A DNA stretch of 64,000 bases from Rhodocollybia butyracea (Eukaryota > Basidiomycota > Agaricomycetes > Agaricales > Omphalotaceae): assembly GCA_015501585.1 (NCBI GenBank), contig JADNRY010000036.1, forward strand, positions 186,001 through 250,000. Direction: 5' to 3'. The number at the start of each line of letters is the position of its first letter. Position 1 is the stretch's first letter. Of the stretch, positions 33,983 through 46,205 are shown piece by piece. Under the pieces are notes generated by a model. The model had not been told where the DNA came from. It did no database searches and saw only the letters and a list, made by a program, of their open reading frames with translations. A program made the translations under genes and the position numbers.

Positions 33983-34732
33983 AAAGTTGTAGATTTCTAA
34001 TACCCTCCTCACGGGCGCTCAATGAGTTCTTGTCGCTGCTGGCGACGTTCTGGAGAGTGACCAACAGAGAGAGTACGCGTAAGTAGTAATGTACGAGCAC
34101 AGAGAGCCACGATTTTCAATATCTCGAACTGCATTCACTCATCGGTGTTTGGGAATATGTTTGGGGTGGATCAGTTATAAGGTACACGATTAAGTACAAG
34201 TCTCTGTAAGTATCTGTAAGTATCTGCGTTCTTACAAGTGATCTATAGACAAAAGGGCACGCCCAACTTAAGTAGCACAAGAGTACTTAGATTGCCACTA
34301 ATAGCTCAAGTATACATGCACAACCATTGCTAAAAGGTAGCTGTATGACTTGTTTAACCTTCACGAGTTCAGTTTCACTCAGACTTCACTTCCAACTCCG
34401 AAAAAAAATACCACTGGTTCGATATTTTTTTGAGATGGAGTTTATTACCCATGGAATTGAACCCGCAGCTTGTAGAGCTATCCGAACACAATCTCCCTGT
34501 CAGCCCATCGTTAAGTGCATCGATCGGAAGAGCGGATATCTGGGCACTAATCAAATGCTTCCCACGAGTTCTCTCCTTCATACCTTCACTATCGACAAAA
34601 ACACTTCTCTTATATCGTTTTGGTGACATTATTTGACTCGAAATACACAGTAATTACTTTCTTTAACTTCAGGCATTCCATTTTTTTGTTGACGAAAATT
34701 TTGTTAGCGAGTGGCGTTAACTCCTGGTCGAC
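33983..34732. other. Intergenic
   Basis: No supported gene; a direct repeat of TCTGTAAGTATCTG occurs near 34205. Confidence 0.5.
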
Positions 34733-35716
34733 ATGTCTGTTCTTTCTCTGTGGCGTTCGGACACAGAGAGCGAAGTCTCATCTGTATCCTCATTCACTAG
34801 CTCTCCTCGTAGCTCATTATTCGTTTCACTCTTGGGGACCAAACAAACGGAATCATCTTCGAATGTCAACGTTAGGCCAACATGCAGGCCTTCAACGTAT
34901 GATGATCCGGCTGGACTTAAAGGTGGGAGAGTCACTGGATTCTACAATGTTTATATTGGCGCTCTACCGGGTTGCTACAAGGTCTGGTGCGTACATAGCT
35001 TGGGTAATTATTCTATCTTTCAAAATTAACCAGTGGTTCTAGGGAGGTTAGTAACCGCCAACATTACATTCAGTACACAACAGAGGCTGACGCTGTGGTG
35101 GCCTGGCGTGAGTATTGCGGTGCTCACCACCATCACGGTGTGGGCTTTGTTCATGATACTCCTTTCACGATTACATCTTCTACAACATTGTCTCATTCCT
35201 CATCCCGGGAAAACACGAGAACGCCGTGTTCCTCTCCCAAGAAGATTAGTGCAGCAGAGCTAGGAATCGATCCAAATGAATTGGTGACCCCCAGCTCAAC
35301 CGTCACTCCTCATACGTCGCCGAAGACCAACGCTAGGCTACCTGACTTGGGCACGCCGTCGGTAACAATTCGGAAGGAGAAGAAAACCGGCAAAGCACCG
35401 TCTTGGGTATTTCCGACTCAGACCATTGAAGAACCTACCACATCCGAAGCCAACGCATCTATTGCGGGTGGGGTTGTAAAGGATGTTCAGAGTCTGAGCG
35501 GTCGCATGTGGTGGGCTGCTCATACTGAGTCCTTCAACGCGATCCTTCAAAGGTGTGTACAAGTTCCTGTCTCTCAGTCTCTTGAACCGATTTTTCTTTT
35601 TTGACAGTGCTGATGCAGAGGTGCTCTTTCAAGAAGCTGGCGTTCTCGGGGAGAATATCATTTTTAGGCAGGTTTCTAGTATCCGTGAGGCTGCTGAGTG
35701 GTTTGTAAAGATGTGA
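34733..35716 (+). CDS. RNase H1 N-terminal-like (viroplasmin-fold) protein, 293 aa
   Basis: Exons 34733-34986, 35034-35552 and 35608-35716 join in phase with 47- and 55-bp introns. After a Ser-rich N-terminus, residues 70-115 read GFYNVYIGALPGCYKV, then SNRQHYIQYTTEADAVVAW. This is the pattern of the RNase H1 N-terminal / caulimovirus viroplasmin fold, a small domain that binds RNA:DNA hybrids. The middle is Ser/Thr/Pro-rich and the end is helical (REAAEWFVKM). No catalytic RNase H domain is present. A more complete relative lies at 52441-54057. Confidence 0.65.
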
Positions 35717-35775
35717 ACCGTTGTATATTCTGCGCGCGCCAAATATGGGCGCTTCTATACGAATTTCTTTTGATT

Positions 35776-36465
35776 ATGCGAAGTAAACGTGCGGTGTCGC
35801 CGACCTTGAATAGGCCCAACAAGCGGTCCAAGGCCAAGAGGGGGAAGAATCAAGAGGGGGAAGAATCCGCTTGCCAATCTTCGTCTTCAGGATTTCGGTA
35901 TCGTGAACGAACCAACACCTGTCATCACCACAGAGTCGTTAGCCAGCGGAATCTCACGCCATGCTACACGAAAAACATTCCCGACAGCCCCGATATCTGG
36001 ACGAGCACACGCACCGGAACAGTTCATTGAAAAAGATTCTGCAGAGGATGGTTGGGAAGACATTGGCGGAGGGGAAGAAGTCAACACTACAAGGCCAAAG
36101 AGAGGTAAAGGTAATAGATACCAGAAATCAGTAAGTTCTACATCTGTTTATTCTAATGTGTGTATTAATGATTAAGCAGGACTTTCTCCTCCTAAGTTGG
36201 ATGAAGAAACAGGATGCGGTATTGCGTGCTGTGATGTTGTATGGACTGCTTCTCGAAGAAGATTGTCTGTGCTTCGTGTTGTGTACGAGAGCACAAGGAG
36301 AAGCCTTTAGACTATATCCAGGTACGTCTTCACTGGTCTGTATTTGTTCAAGATTGCTAACACATCGTTAAGCGGTGGAATGGAAAGTTCTTTGAGGATG
36401 CTTCAGCTCGGTCTACGGGTAACAACCGATTCTAACCCATTTCCCTTGTCCTTCTGCTCGAATCA
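35776..36465 (+). pseudogene. KDZ transposase N-terminal part (CxC2-like), decayed
   Basis: It starts MRSKRAVSPTLNRPNKRSK, a basic N-terminus usual for KDZ proteins. A perfect 16-bp tandem duplication (35835-35850 and 35851-35866) shifts the frame; the downstream frame LASGISRHATRKTF continues from there. After an intron near 36132-36178, DFLLLSWMKKQDAVL is followed, in another frame, by CCMDCFSKKIVCASCC and EHKEKPLDYIQ, then a 54-bp intron and RWNGKFFED. This is the Cys-cluster and WNG signature of CxC2/KDZ proteins. A TGA sits at 36232-36234. Nothing of the catalytic part follows. Confidence 0.75.
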
Positions 36466-37187
36466 CCCAGCTCAACCTAGAGCCGCACTACTTCTAAGTT
36501 GTCCTCCAGATCCAAGGCGACTACGCGAGTACGGCGGCGGCGAATGATATTCCGCGGAAGAGATTGAAAATTTAGGCGCCGGAGAGCGCTGGCCGGATTA
36601 GTAGAAGGGTGATGTTGAGCGTGCGGATCATTGGAGCGATAAGTCAGACTCTGCTGACGAGTCGAATACTTAAAGTAGTTACATGACCAGTAGTAGAGAA
36701 ATGTGTTTAACCCAAAACCCAAACAGAGCTCAGGGGATGAGTATATTGAGTAAGTTGGGCAGGGGTAAAATAGAACGGGGAGAAAGAATAGTGAGTAGTG
36801 ACTCAAACGGCAGTATTGGGTAATGACCCGTAACTCGAATAGTAGTATTGGGTAGAGGAGGGAAAGAAGCCGAGAGGATGAAGAGGCTTGGGCGTTGAAT
36901 GATTTACGAGCTCCGTATCGTCAAAATGATCGAAGAATCGAAAAAATCTTGCAGTGGGTGCAATTAGAGAGCTACTGCATGTGAACGAAGCTCCTCGATT
37001 GTGATAAGCGAGTAGACAACGAGTAGAACTAAATGCCATCTTTCTAAGTTTCTTAAGAAAATTCAAGTTCTTTTATTTCTGTAATCACAAACGTACAGTG
37101 ACTTAAGGCTAATCGAAATCACTCTCAAGTAGTGTATTTCCCCCGCCAGTCCTTACCACATGCACTTTTGATCTCAGGTAGTGGCAT
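36466..37187. other. Intergenic
   Basis: No supported gene. Minus-strand frames here are short and lack splice support. Confidence 0.5.
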
Positions 37188-40100
37188 TCAGATGATAGGG
37201 TCCAGGTAAGTCCCCGCGAACAAGGGCGACAACGCGATCCGGGTAGTGTGCGGCGCGAAAGGACGCCAAGATGGATTATTCAGCATGCCCTCAACATCTT
37301 TACTCTGACCACAGCTGCACAGTGGACTTTGCTTTATGTTGTCAGTCAGAGGGATCGACCCTTGGGCTTTGTACTTGCAAGAGGCAGTATGTATCCAAGA
37401 ACTGCGGCAGCGTTCAACAAATGCTGGGATAAGGTGCTTCCATGATGCTACTCCTCCCTCCCCAAGCCATATTTGCACTACGTCTTCCCCATTGATAAGT
37501 CCGGCCAACAGACCATTTGAATTGGCTATAAGCTCATCGGTCAAGGGAAGGACAAAACCATCACACACTACAGTGTATGCACTCTGGTCAAATCGGAGGT
37601 CGCTAATGAATAATATTGTATCGACAGTGCATGTCGCGCGATCCTTGAGGGAGAATAATCGACGAGCTTTCCCTCCATGGACCCCCGTAGCTTCGACCAT
37701 GATCTGTCGCAACGGTTCTTTGATGTTATTCCAAAACTCATGCTCCCTCGTAGACATCATGAGTTCTATGTGTGTATTGAACCATTCCGAGAGTGCCTTT
37801 GGGCGTGAACAGTCAAGAACAGGCAAACGCGAGAGATTGACATGGTGAATATTCCAAACTTGGATGTCTGGATAACGAGAGGAAGAATCTGGAAGCGTTA
37901 CAGGAAAGGGTCTGGTTCGCATGCCTCCGGATTGGAATGGTCCTGAAGGGGGAACAAGGAGCTAAAGATGCCAAAAATGTCAGAAAGGGTATTGTGTGAT
38001 GATTACAGTATCTATACCTCTATATATAATGACTTTCGTGCCAGGCGTAGGCGATAATCACTTCCCTGTACAGGGTAGGGAAAGATGAAATTTTGGGATG
38101 TGCTTGAAACAGTCAGTCTCACAGCGCAAGGGGAGACCTGCTTCACATTAGGGGTGACGCCCTCCGTTCCAAAGGATTGAACAGTTTCAGGATCTTCAAT
38201 GTTCATTCGGCAAGAAAACAAGTGGACAGTTTCATGTTTGTCATCCAGGGAGACCATCACTGGTCCACATGAACCAATCTTATGTGGAAGGGACTCGGTC
38301 GATAACGCCGGAGTAGGGAATGCAGCATGACTTATAGGCTCTGGGAGAACCTTGATGTGATTTCCGTCTGATAGCATTGCACTGTACACATTGAGGCTAG
38401 TACCAAGCTTCGGCGCGAAGCCGGCTATAGTACAAACAGTGCTTGCTATAGCGAGATTGATTGAAAGATTGCCTTGTGGCTCGAATTCAACCAACAATCG
38501 AGTAGGTATAGTGAAAGAGACTACAAGAGGTGATTTGCCTTCCCAACCCTCTTTATCTTCCTTGAGAGAGATTTGAGGAGACGACTTGGTACCGGTGGAT
38601 GAAACTCGCCCAAACACGGCGTGCACCGATGAAAATACATGTACCGACAGCATCCCCCGCACCTCACACCGCAGAACCGGGGTGGCGACGGCAGGGTCGT
38701 TGAAAGCATTGTCGAGAGTCGATCGAGGAACTGTCAGTACAACGCGTACCAGGTGAGGAACCAAAGACCATTCAGTGAACCTTCCAGTTTGAGGTAGAGG
38801 TTTTTGATAGAATGGGAAAGTGTAGACATTGTGTCTGTACAGAGACAAATAAAAGTCTTGCCGGTGCGCGGTGTCTGTTAGCAGCGTACCATCGCTACCT
38901 TGTAGGTCAAGAAATGTCTTCATTACGGCTTCCCAATCTTTGGCTAACAAGGCAAGATTACCCCGTATGAGTTTCAAGAAGAGGACAAAGCTCTCCCGGT
39001 TATACATGATTTTGTTCGAGCTAGAAATTGCTCCTATGTTGTCAAAGTGATGATACTTTTTGAGGACGGTAAGCGGATTTTCATCTTCAAACATTTGATG
39101 GTAAACGTTCCATAAGAGGGTGCCCAGCTGAAGGTTGCCGAAGACAACGGCTGGCCGGGCATTGACGGAAAGATCAGACGATGTCGGCGCCTTCCACGTT
39201 GTGACCTGGCGAAGTTGTCCCCCGAACGTATTGACGAGGGTTTCGTGCGCATTCGACTGCGAGGAGAAACCCGAAAGATAGTCGACTGGCGCTACTCCAA
39301 GGAGTAACGTCATCATACCTAAATCGGCGAATAACTGCGCTCCAAACTCTTTCGCGGCATCTTTCCTTTTTCCTCTGTACAACAAGGATTCTGTATAGAT
39401 GACGCCATTCGAATTGCGCAGCGGAAGTGCAGCTACCAGAATGTTCAAAAGGCCTACGTGGTCAATCAGGTTTGAGGTAGTGATGACATCGAAGTGCGTA
39501 GGCGCAGATGCATCGTTTGGGATTGAATATTGAGACTCGTCAAACGTCAGCATGTCAGTCCTCCATTGTGATACAGGTATGAGGGTATGAACACAATGAG
39601 TAGTGTTCAAGCTTTGGAATGCGCCGCACACTGCCGTGGCCTCGCCCACAAGGAAGCGTAAAACGATTTTTGAAGGGTGAGCAGCACGAGAACGATAAGA
39701 GTCACACCACTCTCCAAAGTGCTTTTGGGCTGCCTGAAGTACATCGGATGTGTGGAGAGGTCGAGTGGCATTCGCAAAAAGGGCTGAAGTGTGGAAAGGC
39801 GTTAGTGGCGATGTCCCATAGTGCACATTACATCCTTCTCCTACAAAAGAATATGCGAATGTGGGATTAATCATGGTTGCCGAGGTCAATGATGTAGACT
39901 CGGTAGAGGAGACACCGGTAGAAGAATAATGGAGCGAATGCTGTCCATAGATGGAGGAAGCTTCGGGCATAAGTGGCCCTGCTGCTCGCGCAGGTGAAAT
40001 ATTTGGGTGTTCGGAAAACTTCTGAGAAGCGGCGTTCAACAGCTTCGTAAACGCTTCACGAATAGATTGTTGCTTATTCAGAGGAAGATTCTCCATCTCG

Positions 40101-40681
40101 ATGTAGAGCTTCCAGTGTTGTCGAACTTGCTCGAGGGTGTGGAGGGTCGAAAACTTGATAGTGGGGCCGTACGGAGAATCAACCCATGCCTTTTGAGTAC
40201 TTGAATATTCCCAAAGCATTTTACAATGGTCAATAAGCTTGGAATAGCTATCACGATCTATCTTCATATCATAAAATAGTTTCCAGACGGTTGGTAACGC
40301 AGTTTTGTTATCGATGATCATTGTGACAAGGAGGATATTCCGGGCTGTAATATCATGAACTATGAATGGGAGATGTGAAAGCAAGCGAGCTAGAAACACA
40401 CCAATGATGGCCGGGTCTATGTCACTGCAAGTGATGTCTAAACGACGATCTAGAACAAGACCTTTGTGTTCAGTAATGCAATAAAAACTCGAACATATTT
40501 CCGCACTACTTCTTTTGTCCTCATTGAAGATGGAGAACAGTACATCCCTGGGGTCGCCGCAGCCAAGTAAGAGTATATTAGCTGGTGTTCCTGTAGACAG
40601 ATCGCGCGTCAAAGAAGTGGCGGGTGTATTGCCTATGGCATAGAAGAAGTATTTTCCAAGCCAGTGAAGTGGCTGCAACAT
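37188..40681 (-). CDS. DUF4470/MYND-type protein, complete, about 1,126 aa
   Basis: Exons 40681-40402, 40344-38018 and 37961-37188 join in phase. The first intron has no stop codon and is easily missed, but removing it restores the conserved PAIIARNILL. The N-terminal domain has the DUF4470 pattern (AIGNTPATSLTRDL, then ILLLGCGDPRDVLFSIF, then LDITCSDIDP), like a degenerate Rossmann/methyltransferase fold. A long middle region follows. The end has a Cys cluster (SCKYKAQGSIPL, then SPLCSCGQSKDV) near residue 1,090, in the position of the MYND finger of related mushroom proteins. No disruption is seen, and it looks like a functional host gene. Its substrate is unknown. Confidence 0.85.
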
Positions 40682-40738
40682 AGTCGTAGAGAATGGAGGA
40701 GAAGGAACAAAGCAGCGAGATGATCCATCCCCTGCATG

Positions 40739-40744
40739 TTTATA
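40739..40744 (-). promoter_or_regulatory. TATA box of the DUF4470 gene
   Basis: TATAAA on the minus strand, 57 bp before the ATG at 40681. Confidence 0.45.
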
Positions 40745-41577
40745 CTCGGGGCGCAGTAAGCAAAAGAAGTACAGATAAGTATACCTGACGTAAAATTAAC
40801 AAAAATACGATCTAAATATCCAACTCGAAGAGTGTCAAAGAGCCTTTAAAGTTTACCTCTGGGGACACTCACACTCCACTCACTATGATATTGTCCCTGT
40901 CGCCAGAGTTTGGTCGCGAGGATAAAGGTTTCAAAACTACGAGCGAGTATTCACAAAAGAATCAGAGAAAAATGTGAAGCAGGTCCTAGTGAAGGACTAC
41001 AGCCTCAAACCAAGGGTTCCCACGCCCGACCGTTTGGACCGTTTTCGAAGACCGTTTTTGACCGATGGTCATGTGATCGAATAAGCGCCCACGCAACTTC
41101 AAGAACTTGCTCCGATGGCAACCACTGCCAACTATTCAAGCTCAATAAAGTGTAGAAATATTTCTTGGATGCTATTTAAGTAGTACTATAGATAAATGGT
41201 CATTTGGGCTCAGAAAATCTAAAGAAACAACACCAGGAAACACAGAATACTGAACAGGCTCCAAACAGGCTCTTGACCTAAATTGCAAGGCTCATTGCAG
41301 TCTCGCGCACCAGCGCGAACTTTTTATGCTAAGGCTATGCTCTTGTAAGTTTTTTAGCGTACATGGTAAGCCACGCGTCTCGAAGGTATCTTATCCGCAC
41401 TATTTTGTAAACCGTACTATGGTACCGTTTGTATAGCTAATTTGTATACTTATGGCGGCCGTGTAGAGGCAACCGACCAGCCCCTTGGTATGACCGATTT
41501 TTCCTTGTCGGCGCTAAATTAAACTGAAAAGGCGCTGAAACCAGTACCGGCGCTCTCGTTTCTCTCATCACCACACT
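40745..41577. other. Divergent intergenic region
   Basis: Lies between the DUF4470 gene (minus) and the kinase gene (plus). It probably holds both promoters. No other feature seen. Confidence 0.5.
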
Positions 41578-43752
41578 ATGGCCAGCAACACAACTGCCTC
41601 CATCTATACTGTATCCCTCGATTTCAGTAAAGTGATATCGACCAATTCTGTACCTTCCTTACCCTCGTCTATCCTTGGTATCAAAACCTGTCTAGGCATC
41701 TCTGGTTCACTCTATCGACCATCCTCTTACGAGGTTATGAGCAGGCTGGCACAGGGACAAACTTCTTCTAGAGACTTCGAGATACTCAGTGACCTTGAGT
41801 CAACCGAACCGTACTATCTGAACGGGGTTTTATACCTGATTCTACCCTATGAAATTTCCGTTGGACTGCAACCGCTTGAAGTGTACGGCTCTGCGCCCTC
41901 GAATTGGAATATGGATGATGTCAAAAAGAACTGTGAACAGATCATCGAGGAGTCCTTGATACCGAACGTGATTAGGGCTCAAATGATTGCAATCAAAGCA
42001 CCTCGTAGGGTCTCTCAATCTGTGCGCCTACTTCTACTTTTCCTCGCAAAGTTCTCATCTGTTCGCGCTTTTCTAGGCTTCCGCCCTGATTGACTCACAG
42101 TTGAGAGTTTTGGAGGCTGCTGACGAACCTTCTGAACCCGATTCGGCGAACAAATTCATTTCGGAGAGTTCTCATTATCAACAGCTCGCCGCTTCCAACC
42201 TCAAAGAGCTCCGGAATCTCTTTACGGCTAGTATAGGGGCATGTGGATATGTAATGGGTACCTTCTTGTTTCAACTCGCTGGAGCTCGCCTTCAGAACAG
42301 TAACTATCAGTTGTAGGTGTCCTTTGCAATGTTTGCCTCAACCTTTTCTCAAACTGTCTTCAGTCGATTTGGATCCATGATGTGGCCCAACAACGCTTCA
42401 GTCCTAGTCCAATCGCACGGTGAAGTTTGGAGTCATAAGCTTCATTCTTTTGCCTGTCTTTGGAAAGACAATGTACCGTTTTGGCTTTTGGAGATTTTCT
42501 CTAATGGCGTAGATAGTCTTAGTCGGCTTCTCTTGAATGGGGCATGGCTAGTGAAGCACTACTCCCAAGCCTCAACGTCGTTTGTTCTCCCTCTCATCTA
42601 CGTTGGTAAAGATTACGTAGCCAGAGTCATTTTTATGTTTTACTCAAAACAGGACGACCAAGTACGTTCTTTGGCTTTTCTTGAGCTGTGATTGAAATTT
42701 TCTTTCAGGTGTTATATACAAAGGAGCAATTAATGGATCTCTCAGAACCGACAGCGGCCATATCCTTCCTAGCGATGTTGTACAATCTAACTGAATGCGC
42801 ACCGCCCAATTTAACAGATTTGACACTGTTTGGCGAAAACTTCATTGACCTGGTGGCGTCCGAGACAAGCGGCTTGGTGAGCGCCAAGGTCCCATCAAGT
42901 GTTAGGCTCAAATTGGGCTCATCGAGATCGGGTCTATCGCCGGGATCAGGAGGGCCAGGCCGATTATCAGGATTGAAACGACCTGCGGAATTCGAGGCGT
43001 TTGCACCAAAAATATTCAATTACAGTTCCGCCATATCGGGGGTCCCACGTCATTTCGTTAAAAAGGTTGCAAACCTCAGCCTTGAGTTTGACCTTCTTCA
43101 TGAATTCATGAACTTGAGGCATCCAAACATCATAGCTGCGTTCGGCACAGAAGAAGCCTCCTCCAATTCCACCCTGTTCCTTTTCCCCTACCTCACACCT
43201 TTCAACCTGGCCCTCTATAATCCATCGACTGCAGTAATACGTCATCTTCTTAAAATGAGTGAGGACTTGGCTAGGGGCTTGGATTTCCTTCACAAGAGTG
43301 GCATAGCTCATCTCGATATCAAACCTCACAACATGGTCTACAACCAAGGCTTCAACCTATACCTCATAGACTTTGATGCTGCTGAGAGAGTTGAAGGTGT
43401 TGATTCTACCATCAACCAGGTTAGAGGAACTGAGCCGTGGATGGCACCAGGTTTGTGTTTCTGCAATACAATACAGCTACTCCCAGCTCAACTTTTTGCA
43501 GAAGTCACAATGGGGCCCTATAGCCCTATTCTTGCAGATCGTTTCTCATGCGGTCGTGTGTTCCAACTGATAAACCGCTATCTGGGCGACAAGCAACTAG
43601 CAGAGTTCTCAGGACAATTAAAAAGGGAGTGCCCCCGAGAAAGGCCTCCAGTAGAGGACTGGCTACGTTTTACCTCTGGCAGACCTCTCGTTCAAGGGAA
43701 GCTTCTGCTTACCACCGATCTCTGCCGATGCGCCCTCTTGTCTGTTGAATGA
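41578..43752 (+). CDS. Fungal protein kinase with novel N-terminal domain, about 656 aa
   Basis: Exons 41578-42021, 42077-42312, 42364-42661, 42709-43450 and 43502-43752 join in phase with introns of 47-55 bp. Residues 1-380 form a domain shared with the gene at 15769-17091 and not otherwise recognised. A Pro/Gly/Ser linker leads to a kinase domain. It has FVKKVANLSLEF, LRHPNIIAAFG, AHLDIKPHN around residue 527 (the HRD loop as HLD), LIDFDAAE around 547 (DFG as DFD), and WMAPEV, restored by removing the last intron. The Lys-Asp-Asn catalytic set looks present, so activity is possible. The last intron has no stop and could be retained. Confidence 0.85.
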
Positions 43753-43959
43753 TTGCGGATGGCCTGAGGCAACATTTTCTATTTTTTTAAAAATTTTTAG
43801 TACAGACTGGAATCGTCTAGCATCTGTTGGAGCTGGAGCTGAGCTGTTCTGACGAGTACTCCGTACCCATGATTGTTACATTGCCATTGTTTAAGATAAC
43901 TGGAGTATACTGTATATAGTGTTGAGTTTGCGTGGCCCCCTCAACTTCATCAAAACTGT
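43753..43959. other. 3' flank of the kinase gene
   Basis: AT-rich; no feature recognised. Confidence 0.5.
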
Positions 43960-44835
43960 CGAATAAACCTTTGAATTATTGCCACAATGTATTCAGTGGT
44001 GTCCTTTGTTTTTATCACCCGATCGAACTGGAAAAATAGCAAAGTAGAATCTAGTAGAATGCCGATGGATTTAAAGCCCCACTGGTCCCGCGATCTCAGG
44101 CATGTATAAGCAACTCCTCGAACTTGTCTGCAAGAAACGAAAGTTGTGGTAATGTCATGAAAGCGGGTCGGCTGACGGATCTGAATGGTACGTTTTTTCA
44201 TAAATGACAAATGTGTCGTTGCAGCAAACGAACATCGGATAAACCAAAGCATCCTCAGTCGCCGCACCAGAGGTGAGGAGCAAACTTATTCAGCTTTCGA
44301 ATCGTGGCGGCTCTGACATAACGTCTCGGGTCTGATTATTGGCGGGAAAGAAAGGGATCTGGTAGAGAAATGGAGAGGTTTGCAAACATGCATCAACTTC
44401 GGCATGCGTGTTCGCGGGCTTGCGAGGATTACCCGAGTTATTGATAGCATTGAGGAATAGGGCTGCTGGACCGGGAACACCGGGAACACTATCTGCAGAG
44501 GGCGGAGCAAGGCAAATATTAAGATCTACACGTTTACTGACGGTTGTACTGCTCAAGAGCCCTCAATCCTCCAGGCTCGTAATTTTCTTCCACGTTGGAT
44601 CAGACTGGTTATTTTGATACTCGCGCTGCTGGTACGGATTACAGCGCATAGCGCCACGTCAGGACACTCCTCTCACTTTTCTCCATTTTGGTCTTAGCCC
44701 TTCTGGCCTGCCGTTCAATTACTTGAACATCTAGCGGAGACTCTACTTCTACTATAGAAGTACCGCCTCAACCGAAGGAGACCAGCTATAGTAGGAAGCG
44801 ATTGAACCTATCGGCGACCGCTAGGGGGAGTATAC
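43960..44835 (+). repeat. Third copy (C) of the inverted-repeat unit
   Basis: Same orientation as copy A. Shared landmarks are TTCAGTGGTGTCCT (about 43991), GCGAGGATTACCCGAGTTATTGA (about 44420), GGTACGGATTACAGCGCATAG (about 44630), CTCTACTTCTACTAT (about 44740) and GCGATTGAACCTATCGGCGA (about 44798, shared with copy B). On the minus strand the frame NDTFVIYEKTYHSDPSADP is open here, matching copy B at the protein level. Confidence 0.7.
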
Positions 44836-45466
44836 ATAAGTAGTAGGAGTAAAAGTATGTGTCTGCACAAGTTTCGTTAGTAGAACAGCCACGTATAGAT
44901 AGAAATGGGTTACTCACCAAGGAAAGATCTTCGAACGATGGGCAAATGGGCTTTCTCTATTGTGCTTCAGGATGTGACTTGCGAGAAGAAAACACTCATT
45001 GGTCTTTAAAATTGCGATATTGTAGGTTTCAACGGCGTTAAACGGGCTTGAGGGGCCGCGGATCGTCACTCTCATATCGACGTACAAAAGCAACGCCTTC
45101 TTGTGCAGACATGGACGAGTTGAACAGCGTTGAGCGGACTGCCATGTAAAAGCAAATGCCTTCTGATTCAGGAGAAAGTATGCTAAAAAGACAAGTTAAA
45201 CGACGATCAAAGTAGATGATAGAATTACGGTATTACTCACCAAGGTTTCCACCGCAACATTCTCGTCGTTTTTCAGCTCGAACTTGGTGCTTGTGAGATA
45301 GCTTGGACTTCGAGGAGGACTGGGAATAGCATCGGGGCTAGATCATCGTTGTCCAAGTTGTGTTTGCGTTTCGTCCCATTGAGAGGAGACAGACCGGAAG
45401 CGGAGACAGATGCTGCGCTGACCGCGCACGGGGAACCAGAATCCAAGGATAAAGTTGGCTCCCAGA
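44836..45466. other. Non-coding or 3' flank
   Basis: A minus-strand frame ending at 45273 (SPLNGTKRKHNLDNDDLA) may be an alternative last exon of the next gene; not joined with confidence. Confidence 0.4.
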
Positions 45467-46205
45467 TCATCTTCCTCCGGTTAGGGCATCCTTGTGGTCT
45501 TCGATAGCCTGTGCAGCCTTCTGGAAAACATAACTGGTACTCAAATATTCGAGGTTTGGGATACGATGTGTGATGAGTGTATTGCCGATGTACTGCCAAG
45601 GTACAACGACTTTAACTGGAGTTAAATCTGCGGAAACAAAGCAGCGTTCGTCGAACAAGAAACAAGAAGTCATGTGCAACCATAGGGGATAAGCGAGGGC
45701 CTGGCTTTGCCGGACATTCGGTGAGGTTGTCGTTGTGGCCCGGGAGAAGAGCAGAACTCGAGTATCATTCGTAGATGTAGTGAAGTCGGAAAAGATGGCG
45801 GTGATAATTGGAATAATGAGGGTTGGGGGAAGAGGAGAATGTGTAACGGGGGCCAGAAGACGATGGATGGTGGAAAGAAAGTGCTGCTTCGCCAAACGAG
45901 CCGGATTGCCTCGTCTAAACTGGAACGAAAACATGAGTTAGAAACGCCATTTCTTGATTCCTGGTCGAAAACACAACATACCAGTACACTTCCTTTTCCT
46001 TGCTCATAACACAGCAGCTCCAGCTGCTCTTGTGGAACTCTTGTGAACTCCATCAGCCCTCCCGGTGAAATGCCTCGCAACTACTGCCTCGACTATACCA
46101 GCTGCATCCACCAAGCCAACCGCCAAGCTCGATAGAAGCGCGTTGCGTTGCCGCGCAAGGACAGATGTCCTCGACCAAGACCGATAAGCCAAACTTGTCC
46201 GTAGC
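45467..46205 (-). CDS. Uncharacterised protein, at least three exons, 5' end unresolved
   Basis: Exons 46205-46121, 46073-45982 and 45919-45467 join in phase, giving about 209 residues. The sequence runs ATDKFGLSVLVEDICP, LMEFTRVPQEQLELL, GNPARLAKQHFLSTIHRLL, then hydrophobic and Thr-rich stretches, then PVKVVVPWQYIGNTLI. A polypyrimidine acceptor (CTTCCTTCCTTCAG) precedes the first listed exon, so there is at least one more 5' exon, perhaps the frame around 46268-46669. The donor of the first listed intron (GTTGGC) is weak. No family recognised. Confidence 0.5.
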
